A stretch of DNA of 53,581 nt from CAKSHC01 sp045595395 (GTDB lineage Bacteria; Bacillota; Clostridia; Oscillospirales; UMGS1783). Location of the stretch: positions 1 through 53,581 of the forward strand of contig JAZOAH010000006.1 in NCBI GenBank assembly GCA_045595395.1, read 5' to 3'. The position numbers were made by a program, and so were the translations under genes. Below are positions 38,644 to 50,905 of the stretch, piece after piece. The notes below the pieces were generated by a model. That model was not told the DNA's origin, did not search any database, and saw nothing but the letters and a program-made list of their open reading frames with translations. Each line of letters starts with the position of its first letter. Positions within the stretch are counted from its first letter, which is position 1.

Positions 38644-39452
38644 CCCAAAATCCCCTCCTTCGTTTCCTCATCCATGCCCCGCATACAAAACAGCGAGATG
38701 AGGATGATGACCATCATCACCAGCGAGATGGCCGAGCCGACACCGGGGTTATAGGTGTTGCCCAGGAACTGCATCTCGATATAGTCACCGATGAGCATGA
38801 ACATACCGCCGCCCAGCATCTTGGAAATGATAAAGGTGGACACGGCCGGCATAAAGGTCATGATAATGCCGCTCATGACACCCGGCATCGACAACGGCAA
38901 CACCACCTTGCGGAAGACCTGACCGGGGGTGGCCCCCAGATCCTCAGCCGCCTGGATGACGTTGCGCTCGATCTTGATGAGAATGGTATAGATGGGCAGG
39001 ATCATAAAGGGTAGGTAATTATAGACCATGCCCAACAATACGGCAAACTGGGTGTTGATGATCTCGACCTTGGGGATGCCGACCAGCCCCAAAAGCTGAT
39101 TGAGCAGACCGTTGACGTCGATAATATTGATCAGCGAATAGGTGCGCAGCAGAAAATTCATCCACATCGGCAAGATCAAAAGCAGCAGCATCATCGGCTG
39201 CCGATGCTTTTTCATGTGCGCCACGGCATAGGCCACCGGATAGCCCAGCAACAGGCATATCACACAGGAGAGCAGGGCCAGCCAAAAGGAGCGCAGAAAG
39301 ATGCCGCCCAGATCGACCAGGCTGGAGAAATTGTCCAGCGTAAACTGCCCTTGGTTGTTGGTAAAGGCGTTGACGATGACCAGAACCAGGGGCACAAGGA
39401 TGAACAGGATCATCCAAACCAGATAGGGTGCCGCCAGGCCTTTATTCTTCAC
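38640..39452 (-). CDS. potB: spermidine/putrescine ABC transporter permease PotB
   Basis: 270-aa permease, partner of PotC. Coupling motif QAAEDLGATPGQVFRKVVLP (20 residues). The start is GTG 39452 (VKNKGLAAPYLVW), seven bases after AGGAGGTG, inside the last codons of potA; the overlap is 11 bases. The longer frame upstream lies in potA and was rejected. Confidence 0.93.
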   Translation of the reverse strand: MKNKGLAAPYLVWMILFILVPLVLVIVNAFTNNQGQFTLDNFSSLVDLGGIFLRSFWLALLSCVICLLLGYPVAYAVAHMKKHRQPMMLLLLILPMWMNFLLRTYSLINIIDVNGLLNQLLGLVGIPKVEIINTQFAVLLGMVYNYLPFMILPIYTILIKIERNVIQAAEDLGATPGQVFRKVVLPLSMPGVMSGIIMTFMPAVSTFIISKMLGGGMFMLIGDYIEMQFLGNTYNPGVGSAISLVMMVIILISLFCMRGMDEETKEGILG

Positions 39453-40545
39453 TCGCCAGCACCTCCTGGATCCGTTCCTGGATATCCTCCTGCATCTTAT
39501 GCATAACATGGATGCCGTCCGGCTCGATACGCAGGCCCACCTCGGCCGCCTCGGCCGGTGCCACAGTCGAGCGGATCTGCCAACGGTAGCCGCCCGAATC
39601 GACGATAATAACATAATGCATGCCCATAAAGGTGACCGACTCGACCACGCCGATGATCATGCCTTCCTCAGGCTTGGTGATCAAAATGTCCTCGGGACGA
39701 ATGACGACATCGACCGTTTCGTTGACCTCAAATCCACGGTCGACACATTGGAAGATACGGCCCGAAAATTCCACCTTCTCGTCACCGAGCATGTGTCCGT
39801 CAATGATGTTGGACTCACCGATAAAATGGGCGACAAAGGCATTTTTGGGCTCGTTATAGATGTCGGTAGGGGTGCCGATCTGCTGGATGACGCCCTTATT
39901 CATGACCACGACGGTATCCGACATGGTCAGCGCCTCCTCCTGATCGTGGGTGACATAGATAAAGGTGATGCCGGTCTGCTTCTGGATGCGCTTGAGTTCG
40001 ACCTGCAACTCCTTGCGCAGCTTAAGATCCAGTGCGCCCAGCGGCTCATCAAGCAACAGCACGCTGGGAGAATTGACCAGCGCACGGGCAATGGCTACAC
40101 GCTGCTGCTGACCGCCCGAGAGGGAGTCAACACTGCGTTTTTCAAAGCCCTCCAGCCCGACCAGGCGCAGCATGTCGGTGGCCAGAGCGTTGATCTTATC
40201 TTTGGGCAATTTTTTCAATTTAAGCCCAAAGGAAACATTTTCAATGACATTCAGATGCGGAAAGAGGGAATATTTCTGGAAAACGGTGTTAACATTGCGC
40301 TTGTGGGGCGGGAGCTTGGTGATGTCCTCATCATCAAAATAGACCACACCCTCATCGGGCTGGGCAAAGCCGCCGATGATACGCAGCGTCGTCGTTTTTC
40401 CGCAGCCGGACGGACCGAGCAGGGTGACAAATTCCTTGTCCTTAATGGTCAAATTCAAATCGTCCAAAATGATCTCGTCATCAAACGAGATGCTGATATG
40501 CTCCAGACGAATAATATCGCCCGATTTGGTCTGCTGGTTATCCAT
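39442..40545 (-). CDS. potA: spermidine/putrescine ABC transporter ATPase
   Basis: 367-aa ATP-binding subunit driving polyamine import. Walker A GPSGCGKTT, Q-loop region, signature LSGGQQQRVAIARAL, Walker B VLLLDEPLGALD, and a C-terminal TOBE-like domain (about 245-350). The start is MDNQQTKSGD at 40545 with AAGGGAGG. An upstream in-frame ATG (40599) lies inside the leader hairpin and has no binding site. First gene of potABCD, behind a promoter and a likely attenuator. Confidence 0.96.
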   Translation of the reverse strand: MDNQQTKSGDIIRLEHISISFDDEIILDDLNLTIKDKEFVTLLGPSGCGKTTTLRIIGGFAQPDEGVVYFDDEDITKLPPHKRNVNTVFQKYSLFPHLNVIENVSFGLKLKKLPKDKINALATDMLRLVGLEGFEKRSVDSLSGGQQQRVAIARALVNSPSVLLLDEPLGALDLKLRKELQVELKRIQKQTGITFIYVTHDQEEALTMSDTVVVMNKGVIQQIGTPTDIYNEPKNAFVAHFIGESNIIDGHMLGDEKVEFSGRIFQCVDRGFEVNETVDVVIRPEDILITKPEEGMIIGVVESVTFMGMHYVIIVDSGGYRWQIRSTVAPAEAAEVGLRIEPDGIHVMHKMQEDIQERIQEVLASEE

Positions 40546-40560
40546 CGTCCGACCTCCCTT

Positions 40561-40617
40561 AAAAAAATTGCCTGCCCCGGTACGGATGGTTTTTAACATT
40601 TCCGTATAGGGCAAGCC
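40561..40617 (-). terminator. transcription attenuator in the potA leader
   Basis: The minus-strand leader can fold GGCTTGCCC plus TACGGA (40601-40617) against TCCGTA plus GGGGCAGGC (40569-40586), a stem of about 14 pairs with one G-U and a small internal bulge. Seven T residues (40561-40567) follow and the potA binding site comes right after. It is placed between promoter and gene, so it should stop transcription unless disrupted. Confidence 0.7.
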
Positions 40618-40629
40618 TTTTCTTCTTTT

Positions 40630-40658
40630 ACTATATAAAAAAACTCAGGTTTTGTCAA
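40630..40658 (-). promoter_or_regulatory. sigma-A-like promoter of potABCD
   Basis: Minus-strand TTGACA (40653-40658), 17 bases, TATAGT (40630-40635). The -35 box lies in the last codons of the pseudouridine synthase gene. Confidence 0.85.
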
Positions 40659-41532
40659 GTAAAATTTCATGGACGGCAACCGTTCGGCCGGCGCACTCCA
40701 GCTCCGATTCAAAATCGAATATGAGTTTATAGGCGCACAGCGCATACCCACCCTTGCCGCCGCCGTATTTGGTGTCGCCTGCCAGCGGAAACCCGGCATG
40801 GGCAAAGGCGGCACGAATTTGATGCGGACGGCCGGTGTGCAGCTCGACCTCGACCAGCGATCGTTTGCCACGCTTAAGTACCCGATACCCCGTACGGATG
40901 GGGCGGGCGTCCTTATGGGGCGCATCGTAAATGGTGACCTTATTGGTGCGGCTGTCCTTTTTCAAATAGGCCTCCAGCTCGCCCTCGTCAGCCGACGGCG
41001 CACCCTCAACGGTACAGAGATAATACTTTTTGACCCGCCGCTGGCGAATATGCTCATCCATCTCCCGCAGCGCCGCCGCCGTCTTAGCGGCAATGACCAA
41101 GCCCTCGGTGTTGCGATCGAGCCGATGGCACAGCGCCGGCACAAAGGAGCGCTCCTGCGCAGAGTCATACTCCCCCGTCCCTATCAGGTGCGCCGTCCAG
41201 CGTGCCGCTAGGGAATCACCCGACGGGGCGTGGGTCAGCAGTCCCGCCTCCTTATACAGCACGGCGATCTGACTGTCCTCATAGACGATCCTCACGTCGC
41301 CCTCGTACTGCACCGTTTCCCGCTTATGCTCAAAAAATTCGTCGTTGATATAGAGGGTCAGCACACTGCCCTCATTCAAAATTTCGGCGCCCTTGGCCCG
41401 CACCCCGTCAAGACGGATGCGTTTCTTGCGCAGATACTTATAGATCAGGGCGGTTGGCATACCAAAGCTCTTGATCAGAAACTTATCCAGCCGCTGCCCG
41501 GCATCGTTTTTGTTTACCGTAATTTCTTTCAT
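40645..41532 (-). CDS. RluA-family pseudouridine synthase
   Basis: 295-aa enzyme that isomerises uridine in rRNA. N-terminal S4-type RNA-binding domain (about 1-60, with AGQRLDKFL and RKKRIRLDGVRAKGAEIL) and a catalytic domain with HRLDRNTEGLVIAAK containing the catalytic Asp. C-terminal LHTGRPHQIRAAFAHAGFPL (20 residues) matches the family. RluC/RluD type; the exact target uridine cannot be read. The ATG is only six bases after a TACAAT -10 box, so the mRNA may start at the ATG (see findings). Confidence 0.92.
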   Translation of the reverse strand: MKEITVNKNDAGQRLDKFLIKSFGMPTALIYKYLRKKRIRLDGVRAKGAEILNEGSVLTLYINDEFFEHKRETVQYEGDVRIVYEDSQIAVLYKEAGLLTHAPSGDSLAARWTAHLIGTGEYDSAQERSFVPALCHRLDRNTEGLVIAAKTAAALREMDEHIRQRRVKKYYLCTVEGAPSADEGELEAYLKKDSRTNKVTIYDAPHKDARPIRTGYRVLKRGKRSLVEVELHTGRPHQIRAAFAHAGFPLAGDTKYGGGKGGYALCAYKLIFDFESELECAGRTVAVHEILLDKT

Positions 41533-41538
41533 GCTTCT

Positions 41539-41590
41539 ATTGTAACATACCCCTTCGACTCTTGCAAAGAAAAAAATGATGATGTATAAT
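41539..41590. promoter_or_regulatory. divergent promoters sharing one palindromic -35 box
   Basis: TTGCAA (41562-41567) is self-complementary. Rightward it is followed after 17 bases by TATAAT (41585-41590) for uvrB. Leftward, also after 17 bases, comes TACAAT (41539-41544) for the pseudouridine synthase. No LexA-type box was found. Confidence 0.7.
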
Positions 41591-41629
41591 ATTTTATTAT
41601 ATTATAAAATATATGTTATGGGAAACTTT

Positions 41630-43593
41630 ATGGGTGTTTTTAAACTCAAAAGTGAATATCAGCCAACGGGTGATCAGCCCCAGGCCATCGAAGCGTTAGC
41701 GCAGGGCGTTAAGGACGGCCTGCGTGAGCAGGTGCTGCTGGGCGTGACCGGGTCGGGCAAGACCTTCACCATGGCCAACATCATTGAAAAGGTCGGCAAA
41801 CCGACCCTCATTTTGGCGCACAATAAAACGCTGGCCGCCCAATTATGCTCCGAATTTAAAGAGTTTTTCCCCGAAAATGCGGTAGAATATTTCGTTTCTT
41901 ACTACGACTATTATCAGCCCGAGGCCTATATCGCCCACACCGACACCTATATTGAAAAGGACTCCTCCATCAACGACGAGATCGAGAAACTGCGCCACTC
42001 GGCCACCTCCTCTCTCTTCGAGCGCAAGGATGTCATCATTGTGGCCTCGGTCTCCTGTATCTACACGCTGGGCGACCCGGCCGACTACACCAGTATGGTC
42101 ATCTCGCTGCGCCGTGGTCAGGAGTTAGAGCGTGATGCCCTGCTGCGCCGCCTGGTCGAGACCCAGTACGAGCGCAACGATATCGACTTTCAGCGCAACC
42201 GTTTTCGAGTGCGGGGCGATATCGTTGAGATCTTCCCCGCCTACGCCGGCGCCGATTGCATCCGTGTCGAATTTTTCGGAGATGAGATCGACCGCATCAC
42301 CCAGATCAATGCCCTGACCGGCGAGGTCTTAGGCGATCTGTCCCATGTCGCCATCTACCCCGCCTCCCACTACGTCGTTTCTCCCGAAAAGATGGAATCG
42401 GCGCTGGTCGAGATCGAGCGGGAGATGGAGGAGCGGATCAAATACTTTACCGAACAGGGCAAACTTATTGAAGCCCAGCGCATCGAGCAGCGCACCCGCT
42501 ACGACATGGAGATGATGCGAGAGGTCGGTTTTTGTTCGGGCATCGAGAACTATTCCCGTGTCATTTCGGGACGCCCACCCGGGAGCACGCCCTATACCCT
42601 CTTAGACTATTTCCCCGACGATTTCCTGCTCTTTGTCGACGAATCGCACGTCACCCTGCCGCAGGTGCGGGGCATGTTCGGCGGCGACCGTTCCCGTAAG
42701 GAATCGCTCATCAACTACGGCTTTCGTCTGCCCTCGGCTCTCGATAACCGTCCCTTGAACTTTGACGAATTTCAGGACAAGATCCACCAAGCCATCTATG
42801 TTTCAGCCACCCCCGGCGACTATGAAAAGGCCAGCATGCAGAATATGGCCGAGCAGATCATCCGTCCGACGGGACTGCTCGACCCGGTGGTCGAGGTGCG
42901 CCCCACCATGGGCCAGATCGACGATCTGCTCTCGGAAATTCAGCAGCGTACCCAGCGCAACCGCCGTGTGCTGGTCACCACCCTGACCAAAAAGATGGCC
43001 GAGGACCTGACCGAATACCTGTCTGACGCCGGCATCAAGGTGCGGTATATGCACCACGACGTCGACACCATCGAGCGCATGCACATCATCCGTGACCTAC
43101 GTAAAGGGGTCTTTGATGTGCTGGTCGGTATCAACCTTTTGCGTGAGGGTCTTGACCTGCCGGAGGTGGAACTTGTGGCCATTCTCGATGCCGACAAGGA
43201 GGGCTTTTTGCGCAGTGAAACGGCCCTGATCCAGACCATCGGCCGTGCCGCCCGCAACGCCGAGGGCAAGGTCATCCTCTACGCCGATCAGGTCACCCCC
43301 TCCATGGAGCGAGCCTTGATGGAGACCGAACGCCGCCGAGCCATCCAGCACGCCTACAACGTCGAGCACGGCATCACCCCCCAAACCATCGTCAAGGACA
43401 TCCGTGATGTGCTGGAGATCACCAGAAAATCCGATTATAATACCGAATATGAAGGCCGCCGCCTGAGCAAGCGTGAGCGTGCCGAACTGATTGCCCGCCT
43501 GGAAAAGGAAATGAAGGCAGCGGCCAAGATGCTCGAATTTGAGCATGCCGCCTACCTGCGCGATCGCATACGAGAACTGACGGAGAAGAAAGA

Positions 43594-43597
<4 letters not shown>
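41630..43597 (+). CDS. uvrB: excinuclease ABC subunit B
   Basis: 655-aa nucleotide excision repair helicase-like protein. Walker A GVTGSGKTFTMAN, the beta-hairpin YYDYYQPEAYI, DESHVTLPQ (DEAD-like), motifs V and VI (NLLREGLDLPEVELVAILDA and QTIGRAARN), and a C-terminal UVR domain. The start is taken as MGVFKLKSEY at 41630 (GGGAA upstream); MGNF at 41618 is possible. The uvrA gene overlaps by four bases. Confidence 0.96.
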
Positions 43598-46419
<2,822 letters not shown>

Positions 46420-46448
46420 TTGACAAAAACTGCAGTTTTTGCTATAAT
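46420..46448 (+). promoter_or_regulatory. strong sigma-A-like promoter of yicC-remA-gmk-rpoZ
   Basis: TTGACA (46420-46425), 17 bases, TATAAT (46443-46448), both perfect consensus. The spacer contains a perfect palindrome AAAAACTG/CAGTTTTT (46425-46440). It begins one base after the uvrA stop codon. Confidence 0.87.
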
Positions 46449-46478
46449 CAAATGATAAAATAAGGAAAGAGGCCTTAT

Positions 46479-47357
46479 ATGCTCAAGAGTATGACTGGCT
46501 ATGGCCGCGCCGTACAGGAAAGCGGCAACAAGCGCATCACCGCCGAGATCAAAGCGGTCAATCACCGCTTCTTTGAGTGTGCCGTGCGCACCCCTCGTGG
46601 CTACTCCTTTTTGGAAGAGACCGTCCGTTCCCGTGTCGGTGAGCGAGTCAAGCGAGGCAAGACCGAGATCTATATTTCCATCGAAAATCTGGGTGATGAC
46701 CCGGTCGAGGTATCCTATAACGATGTCTATCTGACCGGCTGGCTGGAGGCCCTGCGCCGCATCGGCAAAGGTCATAAGCTCAAAAACGATCTGACCCTGT
46801 CCGACATCGCCGCCAACCGTGAGGTCTTCACCGCCCGCAAGCCGGAGGAGGATCAGGAAGCGATGGCACAGCTGGTGCTGGCCGCCGTTGACGAGGCAAC
46901 CGATGCCTTCCTGACCGCCCGTGAAAAAGAGGGCGCCCGCCTGGTAGCCGATATCGAACGTCGGCTCGATGCCATCGCCGGCTATGTCGAGCAGATCGAC
47001 CACCGCTCACCGCAAACGGTGCAAGAGTACCGTGAAAAACTGCTCTCCCGCATGAAAGAAGCGCTGGGCAGCGTCACGGTTGATGAAAACCGACTGCTGA
47101 CCGAAGCCGCCATCTATGCCGATAAGGTGACGGTGGCCGAGGAAACGACACGGCTGCGCACCCATATCGACAATTTCCGCTCCCTGCTCTCCGGCAACGG
47201 CCCCATCGGCAAAAAGCTGGACTTCTATATGCAGGAGATGAACCGAGAGATCAACACCACCGGCTCCAAGTGCAACGATGTCGAGATGGCCAAAGTGGTC
47301 ATCGAGGTCAAGAGCGAACTGGAGAACATCCGCGAGCAGATACAAAACATCGAGTGA
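46479..47357 (+). CDS. yicC: YicC-family endoribonuclease
   Basis: 292-aa protein of the YicC/YloC family. Begins MLKSMTGYGRAVQESGNKRI (20 residues), with the conserved EIKAVNHRFFE. The C-terminal half ends KLDFYMQEMNREINTTGSKC (20 residues), the hallmark DUF1732 motif. Members are stress-linked RNases. It has a strong promoter of its own and leads the remA-gmk-rpoZ group. Confidence 0.94.
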   Translation: MLKSMTGYGRAVQESGNKRITAEIKAVNHRFFECAVRTPRGYSFLEETVRSRVGERVKRGKTEIYISIENLGDDPVEVSYNDVYLTGWLEALRRIGKGHKLKNDLTLSDIAANREVFTARKPEEDQEAMAQLVLAAVDEATDAFLTAREKEGARLVADIERRLDAIAGYVEQIDHRSPQTVQEYREKLLSRMKEALGSVTVDENRLLTEAAIYADKVTVAEETTRLRTHIDNFRSLLSGNGPIGKKLDFYMQEMNREINTTGSKCNDVEMAKVVIEVKSELENIREQIQNIE

Positions 47358-47364
47358 GGACCTT

Positions 47365-47643
47365 ATGAAATATTCAAATAAGCTCATCAACATCGGCTTC
47401 GGCAACATGGTCGCCGCCTCCCGTGTGGTCGCCATCGTTTCCCCCGAATCCGCGCCCATCAAGCGCATCATTTCCGAGGCCAAGGATCGCGGCGTACTCA
47501 TTGATGCTACATACGGCCGCCGCACCCGTGCCGTCATCATCACCGATTCCGATCATATCGTGCTCTCGGCCGTGCAGCCCGAAACCATTTCCAACCGTGC
47601 CTACGACATGGATGACGAGGGCGATGAGGAGGAAGAAGCATGA
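47365..47643 (+). CDS. remA: RemA-like regulator (DUF370)
   Basis: 92-aa protein homologous to Bacillus RemA, a DNA-binding activator of biofilm matrix and osmoprotection genes. Begins MKYSNKLINIGFGNMVAASR (20 residues) and contains PIKRIISEAKDRGVLIDATYG. A C-terminal acidic tail DEGDEEEEA is added. Start ATG 47365, seven bases after the yicC stop; longer frames lie inside yicC. Overlaps gmk by four bases. Confidence 0.93.
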   Translation: MKYSNKLINIGFGNMVAASRVVAIVSPESAPIKRIISEAKDRGVLIDATYGRRTRAVIITDSDHIVLSAVQPETISNRAYDMDDEGDEEEEA

Positions 47644-48215
47644 GCCGTGGCAAGATCATCATCCTCTCCGGCCCGTCGGGCGTAGGCAAGGGCACCATCG
47701 TCAAAGAATTGCTGCGCCGCTTCCCCAACCTGACCCTGTCGGTCTCGGCAACCACCCGTGCCCCACGTGAAGGGGAACAGGACGGACGTGAATATTATTT
47801 CATCACCAAGGACGACTTTGAGGGCCGCATCGCACGAGGCGAAATGCTCGAGCACGCCCGCTATGTCGATAACTATTACGGCACCCCCGCCGATGCCGTA
47901 AATAAACAACTCATGCAGGGCAAAGGCGTCATCCTCGAGATCGAGGTGCAGGGTGCTAAGCAGGTCATGAGCCAGGTCGAGGATGTGGTGAGCATCTTCA
48001 TCCTCCCGCCCGACCGTAAGGCGCTCATCGACCGTCTTCACGGCCGTGGCACCGAGGCCGAGGAGGTCATCCAAAAACGGGTGGCTATGGCCCTGTCGGA
48101 GCTCGACACCGCCGACAAGTACCGTTACCAAGTGGTCAATGACGATCTGGACGATGCCATCGCCGACGTCATCGATATTTTAACCCAAGAAAAAGCTTGC
48201 ATAGATTTTAATTAA
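47640..48215 (+). CDS. gmk: guanylate kinase
   Basis: 191-aa kinase converting GMP to GDP. P-loop SGPSGVGKGTIVKELL; SVSATTRAPREGEQDGREYY (20 residues) binds GMP; LEIEVQGAKQVM follows. ATGA overlap with remA. Stop is 13 bases before rpoZ. Confidence 0.98.
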   Translation: MSRGKIIILSGPSGVGKGTIVKELLRRFPNLTLSVSATTRAPREGEQDGREYYFITKDDFEGRIARGEMLEHARYVDNYYGTPADAVNKQLMQGKGVILEIEVQGAKQVMSQVEDVVSIFILPPDRKALIDRLHGRGTEAEEVIQKRVAMALSELDTADKYRYQVVNDDLDDAIADVIDILTQEKACIDFN

Positions 48216-48228
48216 AGAGGTATATATC

Positions 48229-48447
48229 ATGGATATGAAGAAACTTTCCACCGAACAACTCGTCAAAGACAAAGAGATCTCCCGCTATTCCCTCATTTCG
48301 GGTATCGCCAAGCGTGCCCGCACCATCGCCGATGAAAATGAGGCCAATGGCATCCTCACCGATGACAAAGCCGTAGTCGTAGCCGCCGAGGAATTTGCCG
48401 ACGGCGTTTACGATATCGTCCAACACGTCGAAACCGAAGAGGAATAA
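48229..48447 (+). CDS. rpoZ: RNA polymerase omega subunit
   Basis: 72-aa small subunit that helps the beta-prime chain fold. SRYSLISGIAKRARTI and DDKAVVVAAEEFADGVYDI match RpoZ; acidic end ETEEE. GAGGT precedes the ATG 48229; MKK two codons later is an alternative start. Strong terminator right after. Confidence 0.92.
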   Translation: MDMKKLSTEQLVKDKEISRYSLISGIAKRARTIADENEANGILTDDKAVVVAAEEFADGVYDIVQHVETEEE

Positions 48448-48448
48448 G

Positions 48449-48479
48449 AAAAGGCGGCCGGCGTTTTCGGCCGCCTTTT
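48449..48479 (+). terminator. intrinsic terminator after rpoZ
   Basis: AAAAGGCGGCCG-loop-CGGCCGCCTTTT, 12 pairs, seven-base loop, then more T residues, starting two bases after the rpoZ stop codon. Confidence 0.93.
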
Positions 48480-48496
48480 TTTCGAGGATAACCGAC

Positions 48497-50896
48497 ATGA
48501 TCGCCAAAGTTGCCGTAGAAAGCATGCCCTTCTTTGCGGGCGGCACATACGATTATTGCGTACCTGAGCATCTGCTGGACAAAGCGCTGCCGGGTGCGCG
48601 TGTTGTCGTGCCCTTCGGCCGTGACCGTCGAGCCGGTTTCATCCTCTCTCTGACCGACACCTCCGAATTTTCGGGACAACTCAAATCCATCGCCGCTGTG
48701 GCCGAGGACGATTATCGGGTATCCGACGAGATGCTCACGCTTGCTCAGTACATGAGCGAGCAGTATATCACCCCCGTCTACGACTGCCTCAAAGCCATGC
48801 TCCCGGCCGGACTTGAGATGAAGACCGAAGCCCTTTACCGTGTAGGCAACGCCCCCGTCCCACATGATGCCGAGGAGTTAGTCGGCTGCGTGCGTGATCG
48901 TGAGCCAATCAGCGAAAAAACGCTGCTCACCCTCTTCCCTGCCTGCCGGCCCCTGCTGCGCCGTCTGTGTGAGGCGAGCGTGCTCATCCGCTCCTACCGT
49001 GATAAACGCTCCTTGGGCGATCGCACCGTGCCCACCGTCTATCTGTCCTGCACCCCCGAGGCGGCCACCGCCTACTGCGAGGGCAAGGTGAGTGAACGGG
49101 CCCGAGGTGCGGTGGAATATCTGCTCATGCAGGGGCAGACCGATAAGACCGACCTGTGCTATATGACAGGCGTCACCCCCGCCATGCTGACCACTCTGAA
49201 AAAGAACGGCATCATCGCTTTCGGCCGCCGTGAGGTGCGCCGCATCGCCTCCGACCGCTATGACGAGTCGGCCAAAAACACCGTGCTCTCCCCTGAACAG
49301 AAGCAGGTGGCCGATGAGATCGGCGCTCATTTGGGCGAGTTTGGTGTCGACCTGCTCTACGGCGTGACCGGCAGCGGCAAGACCCACGTCTTTTACGACC
49401 TGCTCGATCGGGTGCTGGCCAGAGGCGAGTGCGCCATCGTCATGGTGCCCGAGATCATGCTCACCGTCCAGCTGACCGCCCGCTTGCGTGGCCGCTACGG
49501 CGACCGGATCGCCGTCATGCACTCCGACCTTTCGCCCGGCGCACGCTTGGACGAATGGAAGCGTATGAAGGAGGGTCAGGCACGCATCGCCGTCGGCACT
49601 CGCACCGCCGTCTTTGCTCCCTTTGACAAGATCGGCCTGATCATCCTCGACGAGGAGCAGGAGCATACCTATAAATCCGAACTCTCCCCCAAATTCCATG
49701 CCAAAAGCGTGGCCATCCGCCGTGCGCTGTACCACCATTGCCCCGTGCTGCTCTCCTCGGCAACCCCCAGCTTGGAGAGCCGCTATCTGGCGCAAAAGGA
49801 AAAATACCGCTTTCACGTATTGCCCGGCCGCTTTAACGGCGCCGGCGCACCGCCAACCAAGCTGGTCGATATGCGCCACGAACTGCGAGAGGGCAACACT
49901 GCCATCTTCTCCCGCACCCTGCAAAAGGAGATTGCCGACAATCTGGCCCGTGGCGAGCAAAGTATTTTGTTTATCAACCGCCGCGGCTTTAATACCTTTA
50001 TCTCCTGCCGCTCCTGCGGCTATGCGCTCAGCTGTCCCAACTGCTCGATCGGCATGACCTATCACATCAAGAACCATCGGCTCATGTGCCACTATTGCGG
50101 CCACTCCGAGCCTGTCCCCACCGTCTGCCCCGAGTGCGGCAGCGAGCATATCCGCTTTTTCGGCACAGGCACCCAAAAGGCCGAGCTGGAGCTGCAGGCC
50201 CTCTTCCCCGAGGCCCGCATCCTGCGCATGGACGCCGACACCACCGCCGGCCGTCTGGCTCATGAACAACTGCTGACCCAATTCGATTCGGGTCAATACG
50301 ATATTCTGCTTGGCACCCAAATGGTGACCAAGGGACTGGATTTCCCCAACGTCACCCTGGTCGGCATCCTGGCCGCCGACGCTTCTCTCTACAGCGACGA
50401 TTACCGAGCCGGCGAGCGCACCTTCTCGCTGATCACCCAGGTCATCGGCCGTGCCGGCCGCAGCGCTAAGCCCGGCCGTGCCGTCATTCAGACCTATTCC
50501 CCCGACCATGAGGTGCTCTCCTTGGGCCTGGCGCAGGATTATGACGGTTTTTATAACCGTGAGATCTCCCTGCGTAAAATGATGCTCTACCCGCCCTATG
50601 CCGACCTGTGCCAACTCATCTTCTCGGGCGAAGACCCACAGGAAACGCTGGAGGCGGCCGACCGCTTTAAGGAGGCCATGATGACGGCCATGAGCGAGCA
50701 AAAACTTCCCATGTCGGGCATCGGCCCCGCCCCCTGCCGCATGGCCAAGATCGGCGGGCGTTACCGATTCCGCCTGCTCATCAAATGCCGAGCAAGCGCC
50801 GACTTCCGCTCTGCGCTGCGCCAAGTGCTCGGCCAAACCAAGTCCAACAAACGCATCACCGTTGATGCCGATATCAATCCCTACACATTGCAATGA
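48497..50896 (+). CDS. priA: primosomal replication-restart helicase PriA
   Basis: 799-aa 3'-5' DNA helicase that reloads the replisome at stalled forks. An N-terminal DNA-binding domain occupies about 1-105. Walker A is GVTGSGKTHVFYDLL, and the DEEQEHTYKSE motif II follows. The zinc-binding cysteines are in CRSCGYALSCPNC and CHYCGHSEPVPTVCPEC. Motifs V and VI are GTQMVTKGLDFPNVTLVGIL (20 residues) and QVIGRAGRS. Start is MIAKVAVESM at 48497 with GAGGAT; the longer frame crosses the terminator. The coaBC gene commonly found between rpoZ and priA is absent. Confidence 0.96.
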   Translation: MIAKVAVESMPFFAGGTYDYCVPEHLLDKALPGARVVVPFGRDRRAGFILSLTDTSEFSGQLKSIAAVAEDDYRVSDEMLTLAQYMSEQYITPVYDCLKAMLPAGLEMKTEALYRVGNAPVPHDAEELVGCVRDREPISEKTLLTLFPACRPLLRRLCEASVLIRSYRDKRSLGDRTVPTVYLSCTPEAATAYCEGKVSERARGAVEYLLMQGQTDKTDLCYMTGVTPAMLTTLKKNGIIAFGRREVRRIASDRYDESAKNTVLSPEQKQVADEIGAHLGEFGVDLLYGVTGSGKTHVFYDLLDRVLARGECAIVMVPEIMLTVQLTARLRGRYGDRIAVMHSDLSPGARLDEWKRMKEGQARIAVGTRTAVFAPFDKIGLIILDEEQEHTYKSELSPKFHAKSVAIRRALYHHCPVLLSSATPSLESRYLAQKEKYRFHVLPGRFNGAGAPPTKLVDMRHELREGNTAIFSRTLQKEIADNLARGEQSILFINRRGFNTFISCRSCGYALSCPNCSIGMTYHIKNHRLMCHYCGHSEPVPTVCPECGSEHIRFFGTGTQKAELELQALFPEARILRMDADTTAGRLAHEQLLTQFDSGQYDILLGTQMVTKGLDFPNVTLVGILAADASLYSDDYRAGERTFSLITQVIGRAGRSAKPGRAVIQTYSPDHEVLSLGLAQDYDGFYNREISLRKMMLYPPYADLCQLIFSGEDPQETLEAADRFKEAMMTAMSEQKLPMSGIGPAPCRMAKIGGRYRFRLLIKCRASADFRSALRQVLGQTKSNKRITVDADINPYTLQ

Positions 50897-50905
50897 GGTG
50901 TTTTT

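Noticed and set aside
40546..40599. Longer potA N-terminus starting at ATG 40599
   Set aside because: It would translate through the terminator hairpin and T run and has no binding site; MDNQQTK has AAGGGAGG.
41533..41629. LexA (DinR) box before uvrB
   Set aside because: No GAAC-N4-GTTC-type sequence found in this interval; SOS control cannot be claimed.
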